NCBI GenBank assembly: GCA_023238725.1
Contig: CM041546.1
Span: 10,230,028-10,294,027 of the forward strand
DNA length: 64,000 bases
Origin: Scortum barcoo
Taxonomy: Eukaryota > Chordata > Actinopteri > Centrarchiformes > Terapontidae
Reading direction: 5' to 3'
Shown here: positions 24,003 to 35,274 of the stretch, piece by piece
Layout of the letters: every line of letters begins with the position of its first letter
Numbering within the stretch: position 1 is the stretch's first letter
Position numbers and translations under genes: made by a program
Notes under the pieces: generated by a model
What the model was told of the DNA's origin: nothing
Seen by the model: the letters and a program-made list of their open reading frames with translations, nothing else
The model's database searches: none

Positions 24003-27000
24003 TAAAATATATAAAATATGTGCATACAACCTATCTCTCCATAACACAACCTTTTATTCACGTTTCTGTTTTGTCTGCATTTTTGTCCAGTGGTAAGCAC
24101 ACAGAGGGGTGCCCGTCCTGTCAGCGCTCCAGTCTTCTCCCAGGCTGCTCTGGCAGAAGCTGGCATTCCCATGACCCCTTTCGACCAGCCCCAGACCTCC
24201 ACTCCAATCAAGATTGGCCGCCAGGAGGAAAGAAGGCTGGAGGTCACTGTGGAAGCTGTGGAGCCCTCAAAAATCGAGGCTGCGGGTGACGTCAAGGTAT
24301 TCAATTTACTATTTTACATTTTTCTGGTGAAATTTCAGGAGAAAAAATGTAGCATCATATGTATGTAAAACATGTATGTACAATGAAATATCGACAAATT
24401 ATTTCTCGTGTCCTCGCAGTGATGGTATTTTGATTGTCGATAATGATAATAAAAATGTATTTGCTTTGTAGTCTTTAATAAAAGACGCTATAGTAGTGAG
24501 CAGAGATTGTTCTCTGCGTCTGAACTGTGTCTCTCTTGCTGCTGTAGCCAGCAGTGTGGAGGGACCAGAGAGAAGTAAACTCTTCACTGATATCCACCAT
24601 CAATGGGGACATCCAGGTTAGTGTCAGACACTGGCCTCCTGCATGTCTCCCCCTCAGAAGACATGTTCCCACTATGGCTGAGATGTTGAGTTTTGAAAGC
24701 CAAACAAGCAGAGGATGCTAACATGTGTCCCTCTCTCCTCCCCGGGGTAGCACGAGTCTGAGGCTGTGAGCACGGAGGTGGTACGAATGCGAAAGGTCAG
24801 ATTCTTTAGCCTCGTGGTGAACATTTCCGTAGCCATTTCTCCACCTCCATTCTGATGATGTCGAGCTTCTCATCCAAAAGACTAATTTCACCCTCTTCTC
24901 ATGTGCTTCCATACGGCTAGGTCTTAAATGAAATCCACATCAGGTTCGATTGCACATACAGTATATTTTAAGAGGTAGAAAAATATGAGAGTAGATGGAA
25001 AATGGTAACAGTGACTAACTGGTGTTAATAGAATAATTTAACTTAAATATGAGAGACTATGCTTGCCTCAAAATGTGTTTTTTTTTACACATATTAGAAG
25101 TTTAAAAGTTGTTCATTTCTTGTCATTGCTTGCTGTTGTTGTAAGCCCTGGAATGCACACATGCATGATTAATAGATTAAGTGCACTTTACTAAAAAGTG
25201 GCATGATAACTGGTGTTTTATCACATTTCTGTCACTCCACCGTTCTTTTTTTTTTTTTTCTCATTATGAAGAAAGTAGAAATCTAAAGTCTAGAGCCTTA
25301 GGGTCTTTGCTTTTTAGTACATTACAGATTGGCCCCTATGGCCCCAAACTCTTTTGCATGCAGACTCCTCACATCTTTGTCTCTTGTATTAACACTGTAG
25401 TGATTTTTTTTTTGTAGCATGCATGTCCAAGGTGTGGCACTTTAATGCCAGCACACAGGGAAACTGAAACAAACCCACACTCTTTTGTTCTTTTCATTTT
25501 TCACAGAAAAGAGCTAAGAAAATTGAGGGTGACTCAATTTATGTCAGACATAGCCTTTTAATGTTGGAGGTTTGTATCCATTCTGGAGATGTCGGTCTCT
25601 GTCTGTATTTTCTTGCTCTTTGGCACTACAGCTGCTGTTTTTAATATCACGCTTGCATGTGGCATGATTCACACTTTTTTTTTTTTGTATTAGCACAAAT
25701 GATTGGCTGTATATAACATGATGAATGTGTGTCTGTGTGTGGAAATGTAACTCTAATCCAGTTGTTTCAGGAGAGTGCTGTTGAACTCACAACAAATGAG
25801 TATTGGGTTACACTTCACACACAAACTGTCCCTAATGGTCAGCCCTGTGATGTGTTCAACAAGATAGTATTTAAGCTAATCAGAACAGAGAGATTCTCTC
25901 GACAGTTTTTATTCCTCAAACCAGGATTCATATGGTGCTCCATTTTTCCATTTTTATATAATACTTTTTTTTCCAGATCATCAGTATTCTCCTGTTCCTG
26001 CTTTTGCTCTTTCTGTCTTCATCTTGTTTTCTAACTTGCCTGTAATGAATTGCACTTTCCCAGCAGTTATGCAATAATATTGTTTGGTCATAGAAATGAT
26101 AATCAAGCACATCTTTGCTGTTGTATATGAAAAGAATGAGATTTGGACAAACACTTATCATTAAGTTGCTCTTTAGCACCATGAGAAGTCATTAATTAAC
26201 CTGACAAGAACAACGTCTGTATAGAAAATGAGTGTCAATATCCTACAGTGCTCGATAAAGATCAACTTTGCGCTAAGTGTTGCCAAATCAGTGCTTCTAC
26301 TGTTGCTTTTGTTCATTTGTGTTAAATGAACAGGTTTCCATTTATACCTCAGAGCCTTCGTCCTTGATGACTTGTACCTTGTCTGCTGTCATCACCTCTC
26401 CTGCTCTTTGATTTGCAGTCCGCATTCACAACGTGTTTCACTGCAAGCCTAATGCTATGAAATAGTTCCTAAATGCTGTGCTGCATAGTGGATATTAATC
26501 GATTTTGATAAATCATGGGGCTGACTCCTCTTCTTTTATAAACCAAAGTCTGGTTTCATGAATCAGCTTTTGATTTTGAAAAGGAGTCGCTGATAATCTA
26601 TCAAGAATCCACATAGTATGGTCATCTGGATTAATGACCCCTTCTAATTCATGTTCCTTTAGAATCACCGATTAACCCGGCTTCTGCTCGTTTATTTAAT
26701 CTGCAAAAACACAAATCATACAGAAATAGCATAAATCAACATAATCTAACAGTTTTTTTTTTCGTTCTCTCCTGTTTGTTAATCTCTCCCAACTACAAAC
26801 ATATTCTTCATTTTCACTTCTCCTCCCCGTCCAAATTTCACTGTCCACCTTCACTTTTTATCATTTCACCCCTCACCCATTTGCCTCAAATTTTCTGGTG
26901 CCCTCTGCCCTGCGCCCTCCACGCCACCTTTTCCCCCCTTGGCTTTCCTCTGCACAGGAGTTTGATAAGCCTCAGGAGGACCTGCTCAGGCATCACGCCA

Positions 27001-30000
27001 GTATCAGCGAGCTGAAGAGGAACTTCATGGAAGCCGTCCCGGAGCAGAGGCCCAGCGAGTGGGACAAGCGCCTGTCCACACACTCTCCGTTCCGCACCCT
27101 GGGTATCAATGGTCAGCCTCTGCCCAGTGCAGATGGGGTAAGTCTCCCACAGAAACCACTTGCTCCCAAGTCCTTTTTAGCTGATATGACCAAAGTCTGT
27201 TCAGAAATTGGAGAAAAGATACAACAACGGAAAGAAACATTTAAATTGAATTAAAAAATCAGTCATGAACAATCCCTGAATTGACTTGGCTGAAGCTGAA
27301 TTTATACACAGGTCACTGTGTGTTTACCATGGCTCTGCATTTTTAGCGATTATTGTACTTAATTGAAAAACATTGCGTGTGCATGAATTTGTGATGGAAC
27401 AAAAGAACCTGAAATTCTTGCTTAGGTTTGAGTCATTTTTAGAGGTTTTGTGTAATTTCCAACATTTATTTGCTGCATTGGATCAGCTTTTTTTTTTTTT
27501 TTTTTTAACATGATGAATACATTCCAACAAAAGAAGAAGGGGCTCAGGCTCTTCCAGTAGTCATTCCTGGTTTTTTTACAGTGTATGATGGATTGTGTTT
27601 GCATGTGCGGACCTATTCAAGGCAATGGCATGTGTAAAGTGTGCGACACATGCATGTGTTTGGAGAATGCAGTTGGACTTGTTGAATAGGGTCTGTACTT
27701 TTGTTCTTCCACTTAAGACTGATGTGGGCGAGGCATCTCTGGGACAGGTTGTCCACTCTCTTAGAACCCACTTGGGTTCATCTTGTCCGCACTAGGATGC
27801 CTCTGAACCCTGACGTATTGCATGACTGACAGACTGACTGAGAGTTTAATGCATGACTCAGAAATGGCCCCTTTTTACAAATTTTCTGCACGTTCTGACA
27901 CTGAGCAGAATTTACCTCTCCTCCCGGCCTCTTTTCCTCCTTCACTGATGCGCTTTCTTTCATCTTTTAATACATTTGCACCCTCTTTTCACACTGCTTT
28001 TACCATTTTTTTGGCTGCTGCTTTCTCTAAGCCTTGGTTGTTTTTTTCCATAAAGATAAAAGGCCTTATTCACAGTTGTATCAGCAGTACTTTTACTATA
28101 GTAAATAACAATATGAGCATTACAGGATTCAAGGGAAACTAATATATATAATAATATATATGTATGATCGCTGATATTAAAAGTTATGTTGCAGTTAAAA
28201 AGAGTATAATAAAGCTAATCAACCCAATCTGGTTGAGCTGCTGTCAAAAGTGTAATCTACCGAGGTTGATTATTGCATGCCTTTTGGTGAGACATTAACT
28301 CCGCAGCAGCATAACTGACACAAAGCACTTTTACACTTGGAAATAAATGCCTCCGGGTACGTCATATTGTCAGGATGCATTAGAGGTACGCCAAAACCAA
28401 AGAGAAGCAAAGCTGACAGCTCAAAGTCTGCAGTGAGGAGATGAATCAGAGCAAATGTACAAAACGTTTGATGTAAGCACTTAACAATATGACACTGGTC
28501 AGATGTGGTTTGCCTAGTGGAATGGACGCGCACACACACTGTTTGGGCTCAGTTTTATAAGCCAGTGTGTCATTCTACTTCACCTTCAGTTGCGTATTGA
28601 CAAAAGACTAAAAGACTACTTTGAGAAAAGTAAACATTTACAGTAACAGCACAGAACGTTGGTTTGCAAGTTTAATACGCAACGACAGGATGAAATAATT
28701 AAAAATAAGTTGAAGTCAGTTGTCCACCAGTTGATACCACCAAAAGAGGCTTTAAGATACTGATATTATTCACCACTATCAAAGATTAATGTCACTTCAA
28801 ATTAGGAAGGTTTGCAGTTCATAGCCCAACCAGATTAAACCCCAAAGCAGTGGGTAGCTAACAGAGGATTTCATTTCCTTAAATTAGAGACCCAAGATCA
28901 TTCTGACAATTGACCTCATCTACCCTAGTTAAAAAAATATATAAAATGCTACTCCGTTTTCAGAAGATACAAGTGTGGATGCCTTTCTGTCCTTTCAAAA
29001 ACTGAATTGTTGGACATGGAAAAATATAAAAATACATGTTAAAATGCATGTCAGAGACATTTCCATGCTCTGGACCATGATGGACCTCTGGAGGCTGCTG
29101 CCGTGCTCCATCACTATAGATTTTCAATAATCAGTTCTTGCGCAGCTATGGCTTTTACGAGTCCAGTTCATTTTCGGTTCATTGCAAGCATTTCAAAATT
29201 CCTCCCTCTCATCTCTCTCCTCCTCCTCCTCCTCCTCCCCCTCTCAGTTTGTCATCCGCCTCCCACGCGGCCCCCTGCTGCTAGACTTCTACTCCAAGCG
29301 CAGCTGAGGGGCCCGACCCTGCGGAAATCCCACACAGGTGTGAGTGTGACCCGCGGAGACTGCACCTAGTCCATCTGCTGTACCCATCAACCTCTAGCTT
29401 TCTCTTCTCCTCCTCCTCCTTCTCCTTCCTTCGCCTCCTCTTCAACATCACTGTGTAGCGCTCTTCATCTCTCATCCTCTGCTCCACCTGAGAAGCTGCC
29501 TTTTTTTTTTTTTTTTTTTTCGGGCCTCTGGAACAAGACTTTCATTCCTTCTGTCTCTCCACTGCAGCACAGTTTGACCTGATTTCTCCAGCCAGAAACA
29601 GACCTCTTCTGCAAAGACTGATTAGGACTGGAAATGACAATCAAACCACTTCTCTTTTGCATTTTCTGTGATGTATATCGGACTTTAAATCAACCAGTAT
29701 TGCTCAACAATCTGTTATCTGGAGGTTTTTAATGTTTGACCAAATCACTTTGAGCCTGCTTTTATACACATTTTGAGGTACATTTATATTGTTGGTTGTT
29801 TGTGGATTTTGTCTTTGGACAAGCTGATCACTGTGATGTGATTTATATGAACCCTTTTTCCTGAAATCACATGAAGTAAGCACTAGAAAGTGGCAGCGTG
29901 GTTACTGGGAAATTCATCAGTATTCTTTGTCACAATATAGTATTTCCTGTAATGGGAGAACTTGAGGCAGCTTAATTGTAATACTTACTAACCTCTTTGT

Positions 30001-32587
30001 CCTTCACCGGTAATTGGCAAAGCAGTGTGTAGCGACTGCAAGAGATTCCTTGTTGCATGACTTTTTGACAATCAACTTTGACCAAAGAATAAAAGGCATT
30101 CCATATACAGTCCGTATGATTGCTTGTTCCTTTCAAGGACCCTGGATGGAGTTAGTTACACATAATTCATTATTTTTCAGTTGACTGTCTATCGAAAGCA
30201 GTGTGAGTGACATGTCATCATTGTAATCCATTTCATTCTTACACATAATTAAATTACATTCATAGATTGAATAAACAATATGCAGCAATACCTGTATTCA
30301 GTATCCATCTTATTTGGTAACCTTCTGTAGCTTGTCGTCATGTGGAAGTCAGTTATGAGGGAATATCTGCGATCTGCAATAAGGTTTAGTTAAGCTGTGT
30401 TGTCATATAAAGCCTAATATAATCAAATAATCTTATACAGCTCTGTAGTACCTTGTAAAATGGATACTGTACATAGTATACATGGTTGTATATTTTTAAC
30501 ATGCTTGCCTTATAATCTGTGTAAATATGACTCACTATCCATACCATGCCAGTTGGAAATACTTCACCTACCCATGATCACACAGTGACTATGTTGTATC
30601 TTCTTTTAGAGTGTGTGCATTAGTCTCCTTTGCAATGGTTCAGAGACAAAGACTGCACTTGAGGAATCCGGCAGGAATTTGGGCTTGTCAGGCCTACCGA
30701 GTCCCACTGTGAGCCACAAGAGTGAGGCCGACAGTGTTGAAGCCCATGGTGCTCCACTCGAGGAAGAGTCTTGTGATCAGGAGGAGGTTGTAGTTTTTGA
30801 GACCTCCTTGGTGCCCATCGTCGAGGTGGAGATGGCGCAGCTGCCCCCCTCCCCCGACCCCCGCTCTAAAGCGTTAGATGAGACCCCAGAAGAAGAAGGA
30901 TCAGATCCCGAAGTGTCGGAGTGCTCTGGGAGGATAGTTGGAGCTTCCCCAGCTTCCTATTTCAGGAGCGATGGTCCGCAGGTCATACGCTGCTTCCAGG
31001 TAGCCTCCCGACCTCCCCCTCCAGGTTATGCTGGTTCTGTCTCTGCTTGGCCTCTGTATAATTTCAAGGCTGCCACCCTGGCTCACTCCTTTGCAGCACC
31101 ATTACAAAACCAAACCCAAAGGTGTGAATTATGCTCAAATATAACTCCAGGTTGCTGCAGAGGTGTTGCACAGTGGTGTGCAAAGTTCTCAACTATGGTG
31201 ATGGGTCGCTGTAACACTAGCACATTCTTCTCTGCCACAAAACGTTGATTTAAATTTCATCATCTTTCCAACCCACTTACGGCTTGATATCTTTTGTACT
31301 AGTTGGTGGTGAGAAGGGATGTAACAAGGTGATTCTGTTTCCAAAAATCTAAACAAATTTGGTGAGGAGAAAGCGCTGTTGCGGCGAAAATCAATCCACA
31401 CAGGCGGCGATGGCTTAAAAAGGAAATGCATGGTATTAAAAAAAATTGGTTGCTGTGAGGTGCAAAATGTCTGGTTAAACGGCCACTCATGGGGCTGTGC
31501 TCCCATCCACAGCCCCCTCTGGTGCAGACCCAGACAGTCACCATCACAGCTGTCTCCAACTCCTTACCCAGTGGCATCTCCACCACAGAAGTCCCTGTCG
31601 TCCCGACCAAGAGCTTCATCTATGAGTCTTCAAAGGTAGGGGCCCCTGCACCTGCTCAGCCCAGATCTGTGTCAGCTATAAGCGATCACTTTTCATGGAT
31701 GAGGTATCAGCGCTGTAGAGCAAGCAGGTCTGGGAGGACCAGGCCGGGGCTCCAGAGTGAGCATGCTCAGGGTCAAATTATCTTAAAAAAAAAAAAAGAT
31801 AATTCATTCCAGTATATTTTTCCCTCTCAGGTGACAGATGGTGGAACAGATGACGGCACGACTGTGTCCAAGACCGTTACCTCAGAGACCGCCAGTGGCA
31901 CCACAGTCACCACCACTACCACTCACATCTCAAAGGTCAGCAGCGCTGTCTTGCTCTCTCTGTTTATTTTATTTGATTCTGTTTTATTTGCTATGCAATT
32001 CTATTTTGTCTTCACTCCACCAGGTAGTAAAAAGCGGATCTTCGGAGACCCGCGTGGAGAAGAGAATCGTCATAACCGCCGACTCGGACATTGATAAAGA
32101 TAAGGTACAAAACCCACTGTACTTGAAACATTCAGTCCATGAAGCAAACCAGTAATTGATAGAATATTTAAGGAATTGTTTTACATTTGGGAAATACTCT
32201 TATTTGCTTTCTTGCTGAGAGTTGGAAGGGAAGATCGACACCACTCTCATGTCCGTCCAGTAAACAGGAAGCTGCAACCAGGAGACGCTTAGCTTTGCAT
32301 AAAGACTGGAAAAAAATAAAACTGAGCAAAGCTAACCTTGTTATATCCAAAAAGACAGCCTCACTAACACATTTCTGTTTATTGTTTGTTTAATCAAAAT
32401 TCAAATAGTAAGTAGCATCAATCTTCTCTTCCAACTCAGCAAGAAAGCATATTTCCCTAAACCTCTAACTATTCCAGTAAGTAGCACCAAATGATGACGT
32501 TGAGGATGTAACTAGTTATTGAGATTAACACAAGAGCGTATAATCTCTGTCTTGCAGGACAAAGATGGCGGTGCGTCAGCATTGTAA
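11570..32587 (+). CDS. epb41: Erythrocyte protein 4.1 (band 4.1 / 4.1R), giant fish form
   Basis: Links the spectrin-actin skeleton to membrane proteins. Exons: 11570-12874, 14019-14288, 14425-14529, 14658-14776, 14977-15195, 15373-15460, 15843-15995, 16409-16506, 16899-17071, thirteen cassette exons (17172-23427, listed separately), 24091-24296, 24548-24616, 24751-24795, 25507-25569, 26958-27137, 30610-30999, 31513-31635, 31831-31935, 32024-32104, 32558-32587. Phases are continuous; including everything gives about 2,372 residues against about 860 in human. Order: KEKE-rich headpiece (1-435), FERM (about 508-800), FERM-adjacent region with SMIDRPAPRF, cassette block (about 844-1942), spectrin-actin-binding exons (about 2012-2130), C-terminal domain. 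Assigned to 4.1R rather than its paralogues because of GLSRLFSSFLKR, KAPIAAPEPELKT, ASISELKRNFME and EWDKRLSTHSPFRTL. The start ATG follows ctacc and opens MTTE, as in mammalian 4.1R. Which exons combine in real transcripts is unknown. Confidence 0.93.
11880..12770 (+). repeat. epb41: Purine-rich tract coding a KEKE segment of epb41
   Basis: About 900 bases of the first coding exon are nearly all A and G on the plus strand (gaagaaggaggaa-like units), encoding lysine/glutamate-rich sequence such as KKKEEEKAR and KKKEEEK. It is compositionally simple but remains one open frame leading into the conserved KAPIAAPEPELKT segment, so it is translated. The complementary strand shows a long open frame rich in Leu, Phe and Ser that is an artefact of this composition. 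Confidence 0.85.
13250..13345. repeat. Dispersed teleost repeat fragment
   Basis: gtagcttagcttagcataaa followed by gactggaaacacagagaaac is a fragment of a repeat common in percomorph fish. Related pieces occur at about 14,800 (agtttgggaaac), 32,165-32,470 and 63,655-63,700 (cagctagcctggctctg). It lies in the intron between the headpiece exon and the second coding exon; nothing else is recognisable in that intron (12,875-14,018). Confidence 0.5.
14235..14237 (+). promoter_or_regulatory. epb41: Internal start codon equivalent to the 4.1R downstream AUG
   Basis: The ATG in context aaaccATGc opens MQCKVTLLDDT, which aligns with the mammalian MHCKVSLLDDT. In mammals that is the second initiation site and yields the short (80 kDa) red-cell isoform lacking the headpiece. 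Conservation of the methionine and of the exon structure suggests the same short form can be made here; use of this start is inferred. Confidence 0.6.
18760..19620 (+). other. epb41: Large coiled-coil cassette exon of epb41
   Basis: The longest cassette exon (287 codons) is highly charged. Its first third repeats a leucine-bearing unit of the form ERLQEV at several places (for example IIERLQEKV, LEERLQEVDE, VAERLQEVIE), the pattern expected of a long helix or coiled coil. It ends with DEDVWFILFD and a PP junction, which ties it to the cassette family. Acceptor (cccag at 18759) and donor (ccag|gtac at 19620) are good and the length is divisible by three. Confidence 0.75.
20370..21090 (+). repeat. 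epb41: Recent tandem duplication of one cassette exon with its introns
   Basis: The exons 20454-20687 and 20821-21045 are much more alike than other cassettes (both encode VTLKxRDQMDAE and DDDWFVLLAVVPRE). The flanking introns match too: ctttattttgtgc, tacataaaggaagt and gtgttaaaagac occur before both acceptors with an offset of about 365-367 bases, and the downstream introns start alike. This is direct evidence that the array grew by local duplication of exon plus intron. Confidence 0.85.
23957..24020. repeat. (TA)n microsatellite with an adjoining ataaaat repeat
   Basis: An uninterrupted ta tract followed by three ataaaat-like units, in the intron directly after the last cassette exon of epb41. 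Confidence 0.95.
25507..25569 (+). other. epb41: Spectrin-actin-binding exon (equivalent of mammalian exon 16)
   Basis: This 63-base, 21-codon exon encodes KRAKKIEGDSIYVRHSLLML plus a final E. Mammalian 4.1R exon 16 is also 21 codons and reads similarly (IYIRHSNLMLE). That exon is the erythroid-regulated part of the spectrin-actin-binding domain in mammals. Exons 24548-24616 and 24751-24795 (ending VVRMRK) before it and 26958-27137 after it complete the domain. Confidence 0.85.
29248..30110 (+). other. epb41: Candidate alternative terminal exon of epb41
   Basis: After a polypyrimidine tract and acceptor (ccctctcag, ending 29247), an in-frame segment of 19 codons, FVIRLPRGPLLLDFYSKRS, ends at a TGA (29305-29307). 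The upstream exon (ending 27137) finishes in phase 0, so splicing to here keeps frame and would replace everything after the spectrin-actin-binding region. An AATAAA lies at 30088-30093, giving a plausible 3' UTR of about 800 bases. A donor-like cacacag|gtgtga at 29337 is also present. Prediction only. Confidence 0.45.
30088..30093 (+). promoter_or_regulatory. epb41: Possible polyadenylation signal (AATAAA) for the short epb41 form
   Basis: AATAAA within accaaagaataaaagg, about 780 bases after the stop of the candidate alternative terminal exon and before the next constitutive exon at 30610. Confidence 0.35.
32165..32470. repeat. Dispersed teleost repeat in the last intron of epb41
   Basis: The stretch begins ggaattgttttacatttggg and contains gcttagctttgcataaagac. 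It ends with a reverse-oriented version of its own start (caactcagcaagaaagcata near 32,435 against tttgctttcttgctgagagt near 32,205), so the ends form an inverted repeat. Confidence 0.5.
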
Positions 32588-34365
32588 CTGAATCACCACC
32601 TGCATTTATTCCTTTCACCTCCGACACCCTTTTTTCGTCGGAGAGCAGCACTCAACACACAGTGACCAGCTCTACGTGCGCACACATATTCAAAAAGAAA
32701 CATCTCATATCTCTGCACCTAAAATGATGGATAACTGAGTAGGAAAATCTTTTTTTTGTTTTGTTTTTTTTTTCAGTTGAGCTGTTGGTTGTAGTTAGAG
32801 GAGGGCTGCACAGTGCTCGAGTTTGATCAAACGCTTACAGTATCTCATCCAGGTGTTTTAAAAAAAGCTTAGTGGATGTACACTTTCCTTGTTTTTTTGT
32901 TTTTTTAAAAAAAAGCATTTTCAGTTGCTTTTATTTACGTTGTTTACGTCGTCAATTTTATACAAATGCACTGTTTCCATTCTAGTTTAGACACCATTAT
33001 CAGCATTTATTCCCTTGGTGCTGCTAGGGGAACGTTAAGACTACATTCAAGGGAACTTTTTCTTTTGTTGTTGTTGTTTACTTGTCTATTTAATTTAAGC
33101 GCGATTTTTTTTTTTTTTTTTTTTAAATGAAATGACATACCTCACATCAATATGTGGACAAAGATATTCAGTGCTCAAATTTGGACAGTTGTTTGGCTTT
33201 GTTCACTGCTCAGGTACAAAAAAAAAACAAAACCATCAAATCTTTTCTTTCCTAACCAGCCAAGAACCAGTAGCCTACACATTATTGTAAAGTTTGAATT
33301 AAAAATTGATCTATTTTGAAATATTTCTCTATTTTATAGAACTAATGCTTTTATAGTATTTGTACAAATTTGAGGTTTTTAAGTTATTCATATCCATCCA
33401 TTCATTAAATTGTAGGTTGCCACTGTGCTGTTTACTGAATTTTGAGGTCTCTATTTAAGACCTGCTTACCTGTCTTGCCTGACACCCTGAATCATTCTTA
33501 TTCGTTTCCTCTCGTAGTCCACCAAGTCTATCAAACTTTTCACGATCAACATATGACAATGGAGTGCTTCCCTCTGCCCTATGTTTTTGTTCAGTAGCGT
33601 AGACGTCCTAATTGCTTTGAATATAATTGGTTGATAAGAAAAGTTTTACAAGCTTTGGTCTGTTTATCTCAGGTTTTGATATTCTTTGTAAGACTACAGA
33701 CCTCCATGATTGTATGAGAAATGTCCATATATGTATATCCATCCCTACTTTAAATGTACATTTATGTTCAGCCAAGTGAGGTCAAATGCAAAGCTTGTCT
33801 GTCACAGTAACCACACGTGTAAGAGGTGAAGGCAGCTGTCCCCGGTGTATGTGGCTTTTCTCTCATAGGAGCACAAGTTGTCTTTTTTTTTTTTTTTTTT
33901 TTACATGTTCTACTATACAGTAATTTATTTGTAAAGTAGGAAGCGTCCCATGTGATTTGATGTACTGTGATGTTTCAACACAAGCTGGTTTCCAGGCTTT
34001 CACTAGAGATGTCACCATGTTAAATATTGCGTTCATTATCAAACAAGTTTGTAAAGCCTTTTTTCCACAGTCAAAGTAGACTGCTATCTCACTCACTGTT
34101 TCCTGTACTTTTTTCCTTAGTAGAGAGAATGCTTTAAATATACAAATCCCATTTAGATTGCATGTTTGTTAGCAAACTTTTTTTTTTATAAATCCAAAAA
34201 GAAGCCATCGGTATTGTAGCTCCATGGAAAACAACAGAAACCTCTCCTGGAAGAAAATGTAGAATTTCACATGATGAAAATAGTTTTTAGACAATGGAAA
34301 ATATTGTTGCTTTGTGACTTATCCCTGTCTTTTTATGAAAAAATAAAATATGCATTATTTTGCAT
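32588..34365 (+). other. epb41: 3' untranslated region of epb41
   Basis: AT-rich sequence with many T runs and no coding signal follows the stop at 32585-32587. It ends at an AATAAA at 34342-34347. csnk2b, on the other strand, probably ends within about 100 bases of this point. Confidence 0.7.
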
Positions 34366-34451
34366 TTTGCTGGCCAGTCTGTGCATGAGGCAAAACCTGA
34401 GGGGGAAAAAAATCAAACTACTACGAATTACATCTTGGTAAGAAATAAATA

Positions 34452-35274
34452 TTTAATGCATTCACTTTTTCCATAGTAGACATTGCTGCTGCATGTTCAA
34501 TCAACAACAAACTCTTAAGAATGTCACATCTGTCTAGATTGTAATACCACAATGTAAACAGAATAAAACTACAAATGCATGATTAGGAAAATATTGTTAC
34601 AGTTGCTGAAACAATTAAGTACATATCCAGCTGTGGAATTTCAAGAAAACTAACCTGCATAATCAAAATTTAAATCAAACATAGGTCCATTCTCAAGATA
34701 AGTTCTTATTTTCTTCCTCTAATTTGGTATTGTTTCTTGGAAATAGCACCTGATCATTTATACATATTGCTGTTCTCAAATAAAATCCTTTGTCTTTACA
34801 GAATAAATCTTATGCACATTCTAATAATGTTCTGATAAAACTTAACTTTCAAAAGTAACGACCTACTCTATCACTGATAAGGCAAACCTGTCAGGGGGAT
34901 TTCTTGTTACATTCAAACACTTGCAACTGAACCGCAAAACACACGGTGTCCTTCATCATTGCTGAGTTAAAGCCACTGTTCTGTTTCTGATAACCAAGCC
35001 TAAGCTGAGAAAAACTGGACTGACATCAATTAAAGTTAAACACTGTATCAGGAGATCAACGCTTTGGGAATAATTTTGTGTTTAATACAGAAAAACTAAC
35101 CTGCTCTATTGTAACTATTTCTCTAAATGAGAGAGGAAGTATCTGAAAGTGTTCATCAACACAGGTGATTTGGGGTAACTGTACAGGCATTGACTGGGAC
35201 TATATCATCCATTGCTTCAAACAAGTAGTAAACAACAAAGTCTTTGAGTCCATTGTGTTCATCAAAGTGGAGTT
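34452..35274 (-). other. csnk2b: 3' untranslated region of csnk2b
   Basis: Non-coding AT-rich sequence follows the stop. I see no AATAAA on the minus strand here, but an ATTAAA lies at 34452-34457. That would place the csnk2b end about 100 bases from the end of epb41 on the opposite strand. Confidence 0.4.

Larger units (their letters stand above)
25570..30609 (+). other. epb41: Long introns in the 3' half of epb41
   Basis: Two long introns flank the exon 26958-27137. They are AT-rich with T runs, and the only coding-like segment I can support is the alternative terminal exon at 29248. A pyrimidine-rich region (26,760-26,957) precedes the 26958 acceptor. Confidence 0.6.
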
